Shown: piece after piece, positions 8,517 to 18,083 of the stretch
Layout: each line of letters begins with the position of its first letter
How positions within the stretch are numbered: position 1 is the stretch's first letter
The notes under the pieces: model-generated
Databases searched by the model: none
Told to the model about the DNA's origin: nothing
What the model saw: only the letters and a program-made list of their open reading frames with translations
Position numbers and translations under genes: made by a program
Assembly (NCBI GenBank): GCA_020635725.1
Contig: JACJZF010000008.1
Coordinates: 1-64,000 of the forward strand
From: Flavobacteriales bacterium
GTDB taxonomy: Bacteria > Bacteroidota > Bacteroidia > Flavobacteriales_F > PHOS-HE28
Reading direction: 5' to 3'
Length of the DNA: 64,000 bases

Positions 8517-8544
8517 CAGGGCCTTCCGACCTCGGAAGGCCCTG
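8517..8544 (+). terminator. Strong hairpin terminator after the DUF2202 gene
   Basis: A perfect 13-bp inverted repeat (CAGGGCCTTCCGA / TCGGAAGGCCCTG) with a 2-base centre starts 21 bases after the stop codon. The downstream tail is pyrimidine-rich rather than a clean T-run. Confidence 0.7.
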
Positions 8545-8691
8545 CTCGCTTCTGGCCGGCCGTGACGGAGGCGCCGGACGCTGCGCAAGCGGTCCTGTCA
8601 AGGCCGCCCCCCCTAACCTTCGTTCCATTGCGCGCCCTCGGCCACCCCGGTAGGTTCGTGCCAGGCCCATCCACCCGGGCCTACCTGACCC

Positions 8692-11600
8692 ATGGCACGC
8701 ATCCTCTCCGCCCTGCTCGCACTCCTCTTCGCCCTCACCTCCTTCGCCCAACAGACCGCGCCCATCCCGGGTCGCCTGCTGCTGCGTTTGGCGAAAGATG
8801 CGCGCACCGAGGAAGTGCAACGAGCCGTGACACGCGCGCTGCCCGCTTCGTTCGGTGCGGTGGCGATGAAGCCCTTGGGCGATCGTGGCCGCTACCACCT
8901 GCTCCAAGTGGGCGATGACCAGGCCGACCTCGCACGCCTGCAGGAGCTCTTGAAGCAAGTGCCGGGCATCGAGGCCACGCATCCGGATCGGCCGGTGAAG
9001 TACCGCGCGCAGCCCAACGACCCGGAGTACAACCTGCAATGGCACCTGGCCGACATGCAGCTGGAGCCCGTATGGAACAGCACCACCGGCGGGGCGCTGG
9101 CCAATGGTCATCGCATCGCGGTGGGCATCATCGATACCGGCGTGGACGGCCAGCACCCCGATCTCGTGGACAACATCGTGTTCGATGGCGGAGCCAGCGA
9201 TGCGCACGGCACCGCGGTTGCCGGCGTGGTGGGCGCCGTGGGCAACAACGGCACCGATGTGAGCGGCGTGAACTGGGACGTGGACCTCGTATGCCCTGCG
9301 AACACCAACACGCTCAGCGATGCGCTCCAGCAGTTCCAGTTCTGCCTCAACCTGCGCACGGCCTTCAACCAGAGCGGAGGCGCGAGCGGCCGCCTCATCG
9401 TGGCGCTCACCGTCTCGTGGGGCGTTGAGGGCGTGGATTGCGGCTTCGGCGACCCGATGTTCGATGCGCTCGGTAGCGCAGGCGTGCTGGTGGTGACGGC
9501 GGGCCCGAACAGCCTCACCGATATCGACGTGGTGCCGGATTGGCCTGCAACCTGTGGGAATCCGAACAACATCGTGGTGACGAGCTATGGGCCATCAGGC
9601 GAGATGCCCTTCGCCTTCGGTGATGAGACCGTTCAGTTCCTCGCACCCGGCGTCGGCATCCGCACGACCGTGCCCGGCGGAACGGTCTTCGAGAGCGGCA
9701 ACTCCTTCGCCATACCCAACACCGCGGGTGCCATCGCGCTGCTCTACAGCAACCCCTGCATCGACTTCGCCGAGTTCGTGATGAGCAGTCCGGTGACCAC
9801 CTCGATCGCCGTGAGGGACGCGCTCATCAACAGCACCACACCTGTGCCCGGCGCGAGCAGCAAGTGCATCACCGGCGGCAAACTGAACGTGCACCAGGCC
9901 TACCAGTTGCTGACCAGCGGCTGCCAGCTCAACTGCGTCGCGCATGCGATCTCCTTCACGCCCGACGCGGGCACCGTGGCGCAGGCCACGCTCGTGAACG
10001 GGTTCGGAACAACCATCGCCAGCGGCACTGGCGCCGTGCTCGAAGCTTGCATCACGAACGGCTGCTTCACCGCCACCTACCTCGATGGCAACGGTGACCC
10101 ATTGAGCGGCAGCTATACCGTGATGGAGGATGGCGGCGGCGTGATCGCTTCGGGCAGCACAACCGATGGCGAAGTGGCCTTCACACGCGGGACCGTCGTG
10201 GCCGGCTGCACCAATTCCACCGCGGCCAACTACACGCCAGGCGCCAACTGCGACGATGGCAGCTGCTGCACGCAGACCCGTGTCCGTGTGATCATCGCGC
10301 CGGAGGATGCCGAAGCGACCGGGACGGTGAACGTGACGATCGATGCCGGAGGAAGCGTGCTGCATGACGGCCCCTTGCCGATCGCGTTCGACCCGCTCTT
10401 CCAGCAATCCGTGGCGACCTTCACGTTCTGCACCGCACCCGTGTGCGCGAGCGTGACCGTGACCGGCAGCGATGTGCCGCTGTTCGAGGACGCCGTCATC
10501 GAAGCGATCGGACCCGGTGGCGCGGACTACCTCCCCTTCACCGTCACCGATGGCTTCCAAGGCGCCATCGGACCAGTGGTGGAAGCGTGCGACGGCATCG
10601 ACAACGACTGCGATGGACTGGTCGACGAAGACTTCACCTGGTACCTGGATAACGACGGTGACGGCTGGGGCGATGCGAGCACCGGGCAAGTCTTCTGCAC
10701 GCCGCCCGGCGGGTCATTCACGCAGCAGGTCGGCGATTGCGACGATAGTGACCCGGATATCCATCCGAACGTTCCCGACCTCTGTCTGGGAGGCGATGGG
10801 ATCGACAACAACTGCAACGGCCTGATCGACGAGAACGGCGCAGGCTTCTGGTTCATTGATGCCGATGGCGATGGCTACGGCACGGAGGAGTCGGCCGTGC
10901 TCTCCTGCGTGCAGCCACCAGGAACCGTGCTGCTCACGGGCGATTGCGACGACAGCGATCCCGCCATCAACCCCGATGCGGTAGAGCTCTGCGATGGCAT
11001 CGACAACAACTGCAACGGCCAGGAGGATGAGGACTTCTACTGGTACACCGATGCGGATGGCGACGGCTTCGGCGATGTGGCCACCGAGCAGTACAGCTGC
11101 ACCCCGCTACCGGGCATGATCAACACGGTGGGCGATTGCGACGATACCGACCCGAACCTCACGGTGTTCAACGCGCCGTGTGATGATGGCGACCCGAGCA
11201 CCACGAATGATGTGGTGACGGTGAACTGCATCTGCCAGGGCACCAACACCACTGACTGCCCACCGGGCGAGATCCCCGATTGCAACGGCAACTGCGCGCC
11301 GGCCGATTGGCTCGGCGACGGCACCTGCGACGACGGCAGCTTCGAATGGGAAGGCAACTTCATCTTCTTCAACTGTTCCGAGTTCAACAACGACGGCGGC
11401 GACTGCGGCAGCGGAGGATGCGTCCCCGAACTGTGCGACGGACTGGACAATGATTGTGACGGTCTGGTGGACGAGGACTTCCTCATGTACGTGGATGCCG
11501 ACGGTGATGGCTTCGGCGTGGACGGCACGGAGAGCGTGGTCTGCACACCCGGTACAGGATTGGCGTTCCAAGGCGGCGACTGCGACGACACGGATTCCGG

Positions 11601-14391
11601 CATCTTCCCCGGCAACGGATGCAGCAACTGCTCCCTCACCGAACAGGCGTGGGCAGCGGATAACCAGGTCGACCTGCTGCTCGCTTACAACCAATGCCTC
11701 GCGGATTGCGGCCCGGGCGACCCCGGCTGCATCAGCCAGTGCATGGTGAGCTTCGGCGCTCCCATCGGTGCCTTCTGCGTCACCTGCCTGGAAACCTATT
11801 CCCTGTGCGTGAACGAGAACTGCCTCGGCCCGTGCAACGACAGCCAGCAGGCCTGCGATCAGTGCCAACAGCAGTTCGGTTGCATCCAGCAATTCGTGAG
11901 CTGCATGGGCCAGGTGGATGCCGACGGCGACGGCTGGTGGGCCGGTAGCGATTGCGACGACAGCGATCCGGCAATCCATCCTTTCTCGCCGGATCTGTGC
12001 GATGGCATCGACAACGATTGCGACGGCGTGGTGGACAACGGCTTCATCTGGTACGCGGATGCCGACGGCGACGGCTGGGGCGAGATCAGCACCGGCACCC
12101 TGTCGTGCACGGACCCAGGACCCGGCTTCGTGCAGCAGACCGGCGATTGCGACGATGCCGATCCCGCGGTGAATCCCACCGCGCCCGAGGTGTGCGATGG
12201 CCTCGACAACAACTGCGACGGCATCACCGATGGCACCTTCTTCGACTTCCAGAGCGGATGCACCAACCCGATGGCGTGCAACTACGACCCCGATGCGATC
12301 TGCGACGACGGCAGCTGCGACCTCAGCACGGGCCCGCTCGCGGCCAACACCTACGCCACCGACTGGAGCGCGACCGACACCGACGGCAACACCGTGAGCC
12401 TCTTCGGTCTGCTCGCACAGGGCAAGACCGTGGTGCTGGACCTCTTCACCACCTGGTGCACGCCCAGCATCGGCATGAACAACTCCGGCTTCCTCGCCGA
12501 CTGGAACGCGCACATGGGTCCGGATGGACTCGACCTCATCCGCTTGGTGAGCGTGGAGATCGAGGACACCGCCACCGTCGCCGGATCGCTCGCGCCGTTC
12601 CTAGCAACCAGCTCCTGGCCCATCATCGCCAACGGCAGCGCCATCGCGCAGCAGTACGCCGCGCTTGGCCTGTACGATAACGCGGTGCCCACCCTGATCA
12701 TGATCTGTCCCGACCGCTCGGCGCAGGTGATCTATCCGCAGCCTCAACTCGCGCCCTTCGCGGATTTCTTCGTGTACGACCCCGTCTCGTCCATCGCGCT
12801 GCTCAACACAAGCTGCGGCTGCCGTGCCGCACCGTGCGTCGCCAACATCGGATGCATGGATCCGAGCGCCTGCGACTACGATCCCGATGCGAGCTGCCCC
12901 GGCACGTGCACCCTGGCTCCGGAATGGTTCGTGGACAACGATGGCGATGGCGTCGGCACCACGTTCATCGGCACAGCCTGCACGCAGCCGCCGGGCACCG
13001 CGGCCGTGAGCGGCGATTGCGACGATGCGGACCCCCTTGTGCAGAATGGCTTCACCCTATATGTGCTCACCGAGAGCGAGTTCGACTCCGGTACCGCGCA
13101 CTACGTGATCACGCATGCCGGCGGGGTCATCTCCGGAGATCTGGACCTTCCTGCGGAGACGCAAGGCATCGGCTCGCTCGCCGTCTGCATCCCCGCGGGC
13201 TGCTTCAGCATCAGCATCGCGCAGAACGATGTCGCCCTGTTCGCGGAGAGCTTCGTGGAGTTCACGATCGACCCGGAGAACTACATCTCGTTCGCCACCG
13301 CTGACGGCTACTTCAGCCAGGGTGTCGCGGAGGTCTGCGATGGCATCGACAACGATTGCGACGGGACCATCGATGAGGACTGCACGCCGGAGATCTGCGA
13401 CGGCATCGATAACAACGGCGACGGGCTGATCGATGGCGGCGATCCCGCCCTGGTGCTCGTTCCCTGCGAGCTGCAGAGCGGCGTGTGCGGCGGCGCCATG
13501 AAAGGCCCCGACCTCTGCGTGGGCGGCATCTGGCTCACCTGCACCGCCATCGACTACGCGAATCACGCCAACGCGTACGACCCGGCCCATGACGATTGCG
13601 ACTTCCTCGACAACGATTGCGATGCGCTCGTGGATGAGGACTGCGGCGTGCTGCTCGCGGTGCGCGCCTTGCTCGATGGCCCGTACGACGCCAACACCGG
13701 CCTGATGAGCGATGCCCTGCGCGCCGCCGGACTGCTACCGACCACCGAGCCGTACACGGACCTCGGATACCCGCACATGGGAAGCGGAGGCGAAAGCGTC
13801 ACGAACCTCGTTCTGGCGCAGAGCGGCGCCGATGCCGTGGTCGATTGGGTGATTATCGAATTACGCGACGCCTTCGACCCGTCGGTAATCATCGCCTCAC
13901 GCGCCGCGCTGCTGCAACGCGATGGCGAGGTGGTGGATACCGACGGCGTCAGCCCGGTGCTCGTGCCGGTGATGGCGAGCGACTACCACGTGGCCATCCG
14001 GCACCGCAACCACCTCGGCGTGATGACCGCGGTCGCCTTGCCGCTCAACGGCACCCCAGCCATGATCGACTTCACGGCAAGCACAACGCTCACCTACGGC
14101 ACCCAGGCGCGCAAGTCCATGTCCGGCGCGTTCCCTGCGGAACTCTTGTGGGGCGGCGATGTGAGCTTCGACGGCGCGCTGCAGTACACCGGCGAGGGCA
14201 ACGATCGCGACCCCGTGCTGCTGCGCATCGGAGGCACCGTGCCCACGGCCATGACCACCGGCTACTGGCCCGAGGATGTGAGCATGGATGGCGTGGTGCG
14301 CTACACGGGCGAGGGCAACGACCGGGATCCCATCCTGGTGAACATCGGGGGAAGCGTGCCCACCGCCATCCGCCTCGAACAGCTGCCGTGA
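8692..14391 (+). CDS. Secreted subtilase with MopE repeats, LNR-like and thioredoxin-like domains
   Basis: A 1899-residue extracellular protein. It has a signal peptide (cleavage near TSFAQ), a propeptide (about 25-105) and an S8 peptidase domain (about 115-400) with triad Asp148 (GIIDTGVDG), His172 (DAHGTAVAG) and Ser338 (GNSFAIP); Asn273 may form the oxyanion hole. Then come nine MopE-type repeats of the CDGIDNDCDGLVDED kind with aromatic/Asp-rich spacers, a Cys-rich Lin-12/Notch-like segment (about 873-906), Cys-rich CNYDPDA modules, a thioredoxin/TlpA-like domain (about 1216-1356) with WCTPS in place of CxxC, and a tail with two YTGEGNDRDPxL repeats near the C terminus. MopE repeats bind metal in known homologues. 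No classical T9SS PNP motif is visible, so the tail may act as the sorting or Ca-binding module. Confidence 0.88.
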   Translation: MARILSALLALLFALTSFAQQTAPIPGRLLLRLAKDARTEEVQRAVTRALPASFGAVAMKPLGDRGRYHLLQVGDDQADLARLQELLKQVPGIEATHPDRPVKYRAQPNDPEYNLQWHLADMQLEPVWNSTTGGALANGHRIAVGIIDTGVDGQHPDLVDNIVFDGGASDAHGTAVAGVVGAVGNNGTDVSGVNWDVDLVCPANTNTLSDALQQFQFCLNLRTAFNQSGGASGRLIVALTVSWGVEGVDCGFGDPMFDALGSAGVLVVTAGPNSLTDIDVVPDWPATCGNPNNIVVTSYGPSGEMPFAFGDETVQFLAPGVGIRTTVPGGTVFESGNSFAIPNTAGAIALLYSNPCIDFAEFVMSSPVTTSIAVRDALINSTTPVPGASSKCITGGKLNVHQAYQLLTSGCQLNCVAHAISFTPDAGTVAQATLVNGFGTTIASGTGAVLEACITNGCFTATYLDGNGDPLSGSYTVMEDGGGVIASGSTTDGEVAFTRGTVVAGCTNSTAANYTPGANCDDGSCCTQTRVRVIIAPEDAEATGTVNVTIDAGGSVLHDGPLPIAFDPLFQQSVATFTFCTAPVCASVTVTGSDVPLFEDAVIEAIGPGGADYLPFTVTDGFQGAIGPVVEACDGIDNDCDGLVDEDFTWYLDNDGDGWGDASTGQVFCTPPGGSFTQQVGDCDDSDPDIHPNVPDLCLGGDGIDNNCNGLIDENGAGFWFIDADGDGYGTEESAVLSCVQPPGTVLLTGDCDDSDPAINPDAVELCDGIDNNCNGQEDEDFYWYTDADGDGFGDVATEQYSCTPLPGMINTVGDCDDTDPNLTVFNAPCDDGDPSTTNDVVTVNCICQGTNTTDCPPGEIPDCNGNCAPADWLGDGTCDDGSFEWEGNFIFFNCSEFNNDGGDCGSGGCVPELCDGLDNDCDGLVDEDFLMYVDADGDGFGVDGTESVVCTPGTGLAFQGGDCDDTDSGIFPGNGCSNCSLTEQAWAADNQVDLLLAYNQCLADCGPGDPGCISQCMVSFGAPIGAFCVTCLETYSLCVNENCLGPCNDSQQACDQCQQQFGCIQQFVSCMGQVDADGDGWWAGSDCDDSDPAIHPFSPDLCDGIDNDCDGVVDNGFIWYADADGDGWGEISTGTLSCTDPGPGFVQQTGDCDDADPAVNPTAPEVCDGLDNNCDGITDGTFFDFQSGCTNPMACNYDPDAICDDGSCDLSTGPLAANTYATDWSATDTDGNTVSLFGLLAQGKTVVLDLFTTWCTPSIGMNNSGFLADWNAHMGPDGLDLIRLVSVEIEDTATVAGSLAPFLATSSWPIIANGSAIAQQYAALGLYDNAVPTLIMICPDRSAQVIYPQPQLAPFADFFVYDPVSSIALLNTSCGCRAAPCVANIGCMDPSACDYDPDASCPGTCTLAPEWFVDNDGDGVGTTFIGTACTQPPGTAAVSGDCDDADPLVQNGFTLYVLTESEFDSGTAHYVITHAGGVISGDLDLPAETQGIGSLAVCIPAGCFSISIAQNDVALFAESFVEFTIDPENYISFATADGYFSQGVAEVCDGIDNDCDGTIDEDCTPEICDGIDNNGDGLIDGGDPALVLVPCELQSGVCGGAMKGPDLCVGGIWLTCTAIDYANHANAYDPAHDDCDFLDNDCDALVDEDCGVLLAVRALLDGPYDANTGLMSDALRAAGLLPTTEPYTDLGYPHMGSGGESVTNLVLAQSGADAVVDWVIIELRDAFDPSVIIASRAALLQRDGEVVDTDGVSPVLVPVMASDYHVAIRHRNHLGVMTAVALPLNGTPAMIDFTASTTLTYGTQARKSMSGAFPAELLWGGDVSFDGALQYTGEGNDRDPVLLRIGGTVPTAMTTGYWPEDVSMDGVVRYTGEGNDRDPILVNIGGSVPTAIRLEQLP

Positions 14392-14471
14392 GCATGGAAC
14401 GCTGAGTGCATCACCGCGCGAGGCGCCATCGGGTTCAGCACGGCGAGCGGATGCTGTTCCGCAGAGAATCC

Positions 14472-14479
14472 TATCTTGT
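14472..14479 (+). promoter_or_regulatory. -7-like box 4 bases before the cyclase ATG
   Basis: TATCTTGT is separated by TTGC from the ATG at 14484. The same TTGC spacer separates the box from the GTG of the PhyH gene at 23387. This suggests a leaderless transcript and supports 14484 as the start. Confidence 0.5.
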
Positions 14480-14483
14480 TTGC

Positions 14484-16331
14484 ATGGGCGGTCTCTCTCA
14501 CCGCTGCGTGCCGCTGCTCGCTGGCGCTGCATTGGCCATCCAGTGCAGCGCGCAACCGTGGTCGGCACTGTGGGTGGATAGCGTGGCCGCGAAACTCGCC
14601 GGGAACACCATCGACGATTACGAAGGCACCTTGCCGCTGGCACGGAAGCTCTTCGCCTATTACTCCTCGCACACGGATACCTGCGGCATGGCCGAGGCCA
14701 GCGTGGCCATGGGATCCTGTTACGACGCGTTGGGCAAATTGGACAGCGCGCTCTACGTGCTGCTGCGCGCCAGCGCCTGGCCCCAGGCCACTTGCGGCGA
14801 GGATCTGCCGGACCGCATCGCGCTGAATCTGTCGTCGGTGTACATCAGCCTGAACGAATTCGACCGCGTCGATTCGATCTGCGCGCTGGCTGTTGATCGC
14901 ATAGGAGACCGCACCAGCGCGTACCGCGGCGACCTGATGTTCAACCGTGCGGTGGCCCTGGCCAACCAAGGCGACCTGCACAGCGCAGACCTGCAATTCG
15001 CGCAGCTGCAGGAACTCGCACGGACCAACGACGATGCCATCAGCGAGATCGATGCGCTGGTGAACCGCGGCGCGCTGCGCGGCATGCAGTCCGACCATGC
15101 CGGCGCAGAGCGTCACCTGAAGGCGGCGTTGAGCCGGTGCGCCGAGGTGGATTGCCCCATGCGCGCGATCATCGTGCACAACCTGGCGTCCGTGGCCGGC
15201 GAGCAAGGCCGGCACGCCGAGGCGATGGCCCTGATGGACACCGCGCTCGTGCTGGCCACCGCCAACGGCGACCTTCAGCTGCAGACCACCATCGTTGGTG
15301 ATATGGCGAAGGCCGCGCACGCAATGGGCGACCACGAGCGGTCCTGGAGCCTGCAGCAGCAGTACGTGATGCTTCGAGACAGCCTGCTTGATGTGGAGAA
15401 GGTGCGCGCCATCAGCGATGTGCGTGAGAAATACCAGACGGAGAAGCGCATGCGGCAGATCAAGGAACTGGAGGTGGAGAAGCTCGATGCCGCGCTGCGC
15501 CAGGCCAGGCTGCGCCGCACACGCAACATCTACCTCTTCAGCGGCATCGGCGTGGTGATGCTCTCCGCCGGGCTCTGGAGCAGGCTCCGTTTCGTGCACC
15601 GCTCGCGCGCCGCGATCCGCAGGGAGAAGGAGATCAGCGAGGGCCTGCTGCACAACATCCTGCCCGAAGAGGTGGCCCAGGAACTGAAGGACAAGGGCGA
15701 GGCCGAGGCCCGACTCATCGATCAGGTGACCGTGCTGTTCACCGACTTCAAGGGCTTCACCGCGATGAGCGAGCAGCTCAGCCCGAAGGAGCTCGTGCGC
15801 GACATCCACGAGTGCTTCAGCGCCTTCGACCGCATCGCGGAGCGGCACGGCATCGAGAAGATCAAGACCATCGGCGACGCGTACATGGCGGCCGGCGGGC
15901 TGCCCATACCGAACAGCACGCACGCCACGGATGTGGTCAAGGCCGCGCTGGAGATGCGTGATTTCATCGAGCAGGGCAAGGCGCGCAAGCGTGCCGCCGG
16001 CCAGCCCTATTTCGAGATCCGCATCGGCGTGCACACGGGCCCGGTGGTCGCAGGCATCGTGGGGCTCAAGAAATTCCAGTACGACATCTGGGGCGATACG
16101 GTGAACACCGCCAGCCGGATGGAGAGCAGCGGTGAGCCCGGGCGAGTGAACATCAGCGAGGCCACGTATCAGTTGATCGTCAGTTCTCAGTTGTCAGTTG
16201 TCGGTGAGGCAGGCCCGGACGGACAACTGACAACCAACAACCGACAACTCTTCACTTTCACGCGGCGCGGCAAGGTGCAGGCGAAGGGCAAGGGGGAGAT
16301 GGAGATGTACTTCGTGGAGAGGACCTCATGA
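14484..16331 (+). CDS. Membrane TPR adenylate cyclase (class III)
   Basis: A 615-residue protein. It has a signal peptide (GGLSHRCVPLLAGAALAIQC), a periplasmic TPR-type helical region (about 25-340), a transmembrane helix (about 347-366), a signalling linker (EISEGLLHNILPEEVAQEL) and a class III cyclase domain (about 410-610). Metal ligands are Asp421 (VLFTDFKGFT) and Asp465 (KTIGDAYM). Lys461 and Asp534 (YDIWGDTVN) are the ATP-selecting pair, so adenylate rather than guanylate cyclase is predicted. Near the C terminus an in-frame stretch of heptamer repeats (about residues 563-589) interrupts the usual ISEATYxLI to RGKxxAKGKGEM transition. The stop overlaps the start of the next gene by 4 bases. 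Confidence 0.92.
   Translation: MGGLSHRCVPLLAGAALAIQCSAQPWSALWVDSVAAKLAGNTIDDYEGTLPLARKLFAYYSSHTDTCGMAEASVAMGSCYDALGKLDSALYVLLRASAWPQATCGEDLPDRIALNLSSVYISLNEFDRVDSICALAVDRIGDRTSAYRGDLMFNRAVALANQGDLHSADLQFAQLQELARTNDDAISEIDALVNRGALRGMQSDHAGAERHLKAALSRCAEVDCPMRAIIVHNLASVAGEQGRHAEAMALMDTALVLATANGDLQLQTTIVGDMAKAAHAMGDHERSWSLQQQYVMLRDSLLDVEKVRAISDVREKYQTEKRMRQIKELEVEKLDAALRQARLRRTRNIYLFSGIGVVMLSAGLWSRLRFVHRSRAAIRREKEISEGLLHNILPEEVAQELKDKGEAEARLIDQVTVLFTDFKGFTAMSEQLSPKELVRDIHECFSAFDRIAERHGIEKIKTIGDAYMAAGGLPIPNSTHATDVVKAALEMRDFIEQGKARKRAAGQPYFEIRIGVHTGPVVAGIVGLKKFQYDIWGDTVNTASRMESSGEPGRVNISEATYQLIVSSQLSVVGEAGPDGQLTTNNRQLFTFTRRGKVQAKGKGEMEMYFVERTS
16171..16250. repeat. Heptamer inverted repeat inside the cyclase coding sequence
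   Basis: The 13-base sequence GTTGTCAGTTGTC (16190-16202) recurs as its exact reverse complement at 16222-16234, with further degenerate heptamers on both sides. It lies in frame within the cyclase gene and adds residues such as SSQLSVVGEAG and QLTTNNRQL. The unit is the same as in the intergenic elements at 1632, 46043 and 48450. Confidence 0.9.
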
Positions 16332-17635
16332 AACAGATGTTCCAGGCACGGGCCATCCTCGCCCTCGGGGCTTGGCTCCTCGCGTCGAGCATGAGCGCTC
16401 AGCGACACGAGGCACAACCGATCAACGGCGCGATCCCGCCCACACGCGCGAGCTTGCGGGAGATCCCCTCCGAAGCATGGTCCGGACTACCGCGCCACGC
16501 CAAGCTCCCCGCCCGTGTCGACATGCGCGATTACCTGCCGCCGCCGGGCAACCAAGGCCGCCAGAACTCGTGCATCGCCTGGTCGCTCGCCTACGGCATG
16601 CTCTCCTATCTGCAGGCTCGTGAGCAGCAGCGCGCACCAGTGATCGGGAGCGGACGCATGGACTCCACGCGCACGTACAGCCCGGCCTTCCCGTACAACC
16701 TCACCAAGATCGATTTCGACAGCACCGATACGCGCTGCCTGGGCAGCAACTTCGACAAGGTCTTCAGCGTGATGCTGGAACAAGGCAGCTGCACATGGGC
16801 CCAATGGCCTTACGACCCGAAGGAAGATGCGTGCTTCACACCGATACCGCCACGGATCATGGCCAGCGCCGAACGCGGCCTGCTGATCGGCCCGCTGCGG
16901 GTCTCACCCGGTTCCATCGATCAGCTTCGCTACCACATGGCGCAAGGCACGCCCATCGCCTTCGCCATGGGCATCGACACCTCCTTCATGCTTGGCGGGC
17001 TCCGGGCGGCCCGGAGCAGGGCGCGCTTCAGCTGGCATCCGTCATGCCCCACGCCGATGACAGGCAGCCATGCCATGCTGCTCGTAGGCTATGATGATGC
17101 CGACAGCTCCTATCTGGTGATGAACTCCTGGGGCCGCGGCTGGGGGGAGGAAGGCTTCTGCCACCTGCGCTACGAGGTGATCGACTGCTACGCCACCGAG
17201 GCGTACGTCGCACGGTACGCTTCGCCCGCCGATGCCGCGTTCCCGCTGGTCCCGTTGCAACCGCCGTCGAACAAGGGCACGGATGATCACCTCAAGGCGC
17301 GCCTGCACCTGGGCGAAGCCGTCGCCGTAGGAGGAATAGATCTTCGGCTGGCCGATCATGATCTGGCTGATGCGTCCATCACCATGCTCGTGGGCGATAG
17401 CGCGGACGTGAGCGCCATCGAGCGCCTCGACCTCGAGGAAGACCATCCGGTGCGCTTCTTCAGCGGCGGCGACCTGATCACGCTGGAGTACACCAAAGCC
17501 AGCCGTAAAAGCGATGTGCGCCGTACTCGGGCGCACATCACTGTCAAGGTCGAGGAAGATGGTCAGGACCCCTTGATCGAGCGGGCCCTGCAGAAGGCTG
17601 CGCTTATCCGTGCTGCGCTTCCTGATAGTCGGTGA
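16328..17635 (+). CDS. Secreted papain-like (C1) cysteine protease
   Basis: A 435-residue protein with a signal peptide (cleavage near SMSAQ). A C1A peptidase domain (about 60-305) has Gln76 (oxyanion) and nucleophile Cys82 in GNQGRQNSCIAWS, His248 in GSHAMLLVGYDD and Asn266 in VMNSWGRGWG. The last 130 residues form an additional, probably beta-rich domain of unknown role. No long inhibitory propeptide is visible; only about 35 residues separate the signal from the domain. It starts inside the cyclase stop (ATGA), so the two are co-transcribed. Its 3' end overlaps the convergent minus-strand gene by 32 bases. Confidence 0.9.
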   Translation: MKQMFQARAILALGAWLLASSMSAQRHEAQPINGAIPPTRASLREIPSEAWSGLPRHAKLPARVDMRDYLPPPGNQGRQNSCIAWSLAYGMLSYLQAREQQRAPVIGSGRMDSTRTYSPAFPYNLTKIDFDSTDTRCLGSNFDKVFSVMLEQGSCTWAQWPYDPKEDACFTPIPPRIMASAERGLLIGPLRVSPGSIDQLRYHMAQGTPIAFAMGIDTSFMLGGLRAARSRARFSWHPSCPTPMTGSHAMLLVGYDDADSSYLVMNSWGRGWGEEGFCHLRYEVIDCYATEAYVARYASPADAAFPLVPLQPPSNKGTDDHLKARLHLGEAVAVGGIDLRLADHDLADASITMLVGDSADVSAIERLDLEEDHPVRFFSGGDLITLEYTKASRKSDVRRTRAHITVKVEEDGQDPLIERALQKAALIRAALPDSR

Positions 17636-18083
17636 GGACACCCGCATCGAGCCCATCGCCCGTGCGCTTCTTGGTGAGCACGTAGGTGTACGTGGTGGTG
17701 CCGATCATCAGAACCACCTCAGTGCTCCAGCCGTCGGCGAGCACATCGCTCTCCTTGAACCACACTTCCCAGTACTCGGTGCTGGCCTGTGCTTGCTTGG
17801 CATTGTCCATCACGGCCACCTTCATGTAATCGTACTGCGAGCTGCCCTTGGTCTTCAGGCTACCGCTCTGGCCCACGTTCACAGACTTGCCAGCGGGAAC
17901 GGTGTAGCCGAACACCATGCCGTACATGCCGGGGTTCGAGTTGTCCAACTTGCCTTCCAGGGTCACTCCATAGCCGAGCGGAGAGGCCTTATCCGTGGTG
18001 AGTTCGGTGGGAATCGACGCCTTCAGGTTGCCCGGCTTGGTGGTTCCTAAGGGAGTCTGTCCTTGAATGGTGCTCAGTGCCAT
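17604..18083 (-). CDS. Hypothetical soluble protein
   Basis: A 159-residue protein with no signal peptide, no transmembrane segment and no cysteine. It is rich in Gly, Thr and Val, with alternating patterns that suggest beta structure (YGMVFGYTVPAGKSVNVG, STEVVLMIGTTTYTYVLTKK). I do not recognise a family. It overlaps the end of the convergent protease gene by 32 bases. The upstream region on its strand contains a TTACTTCG-like box about 40 bases before the ATG. Confidence 0.7.
   Translation of the reverse strand: MALSTIQGQTPLGTTKPGNLKASIPTELTTDKASPLGYGVTLEGKLDNSNPGMYGMVFGYTVPAGKSVNVGQSGSLKTKGSSQYDYMKVAVMDNAKQAQASTEYWEVWFKESDVLADGWSTEVVLMIGTTTYTYVLTKKRTGDGLDAGVLTDYQEAQHG

Noticed and set aside
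8682..8689. -7 box before the subtilase gene
   Set aside because: TACCTGAC has too many mismatches and a 2-base spacing unlike the others; a TAACCTTC at 8614 is also weak. No promoter is called.
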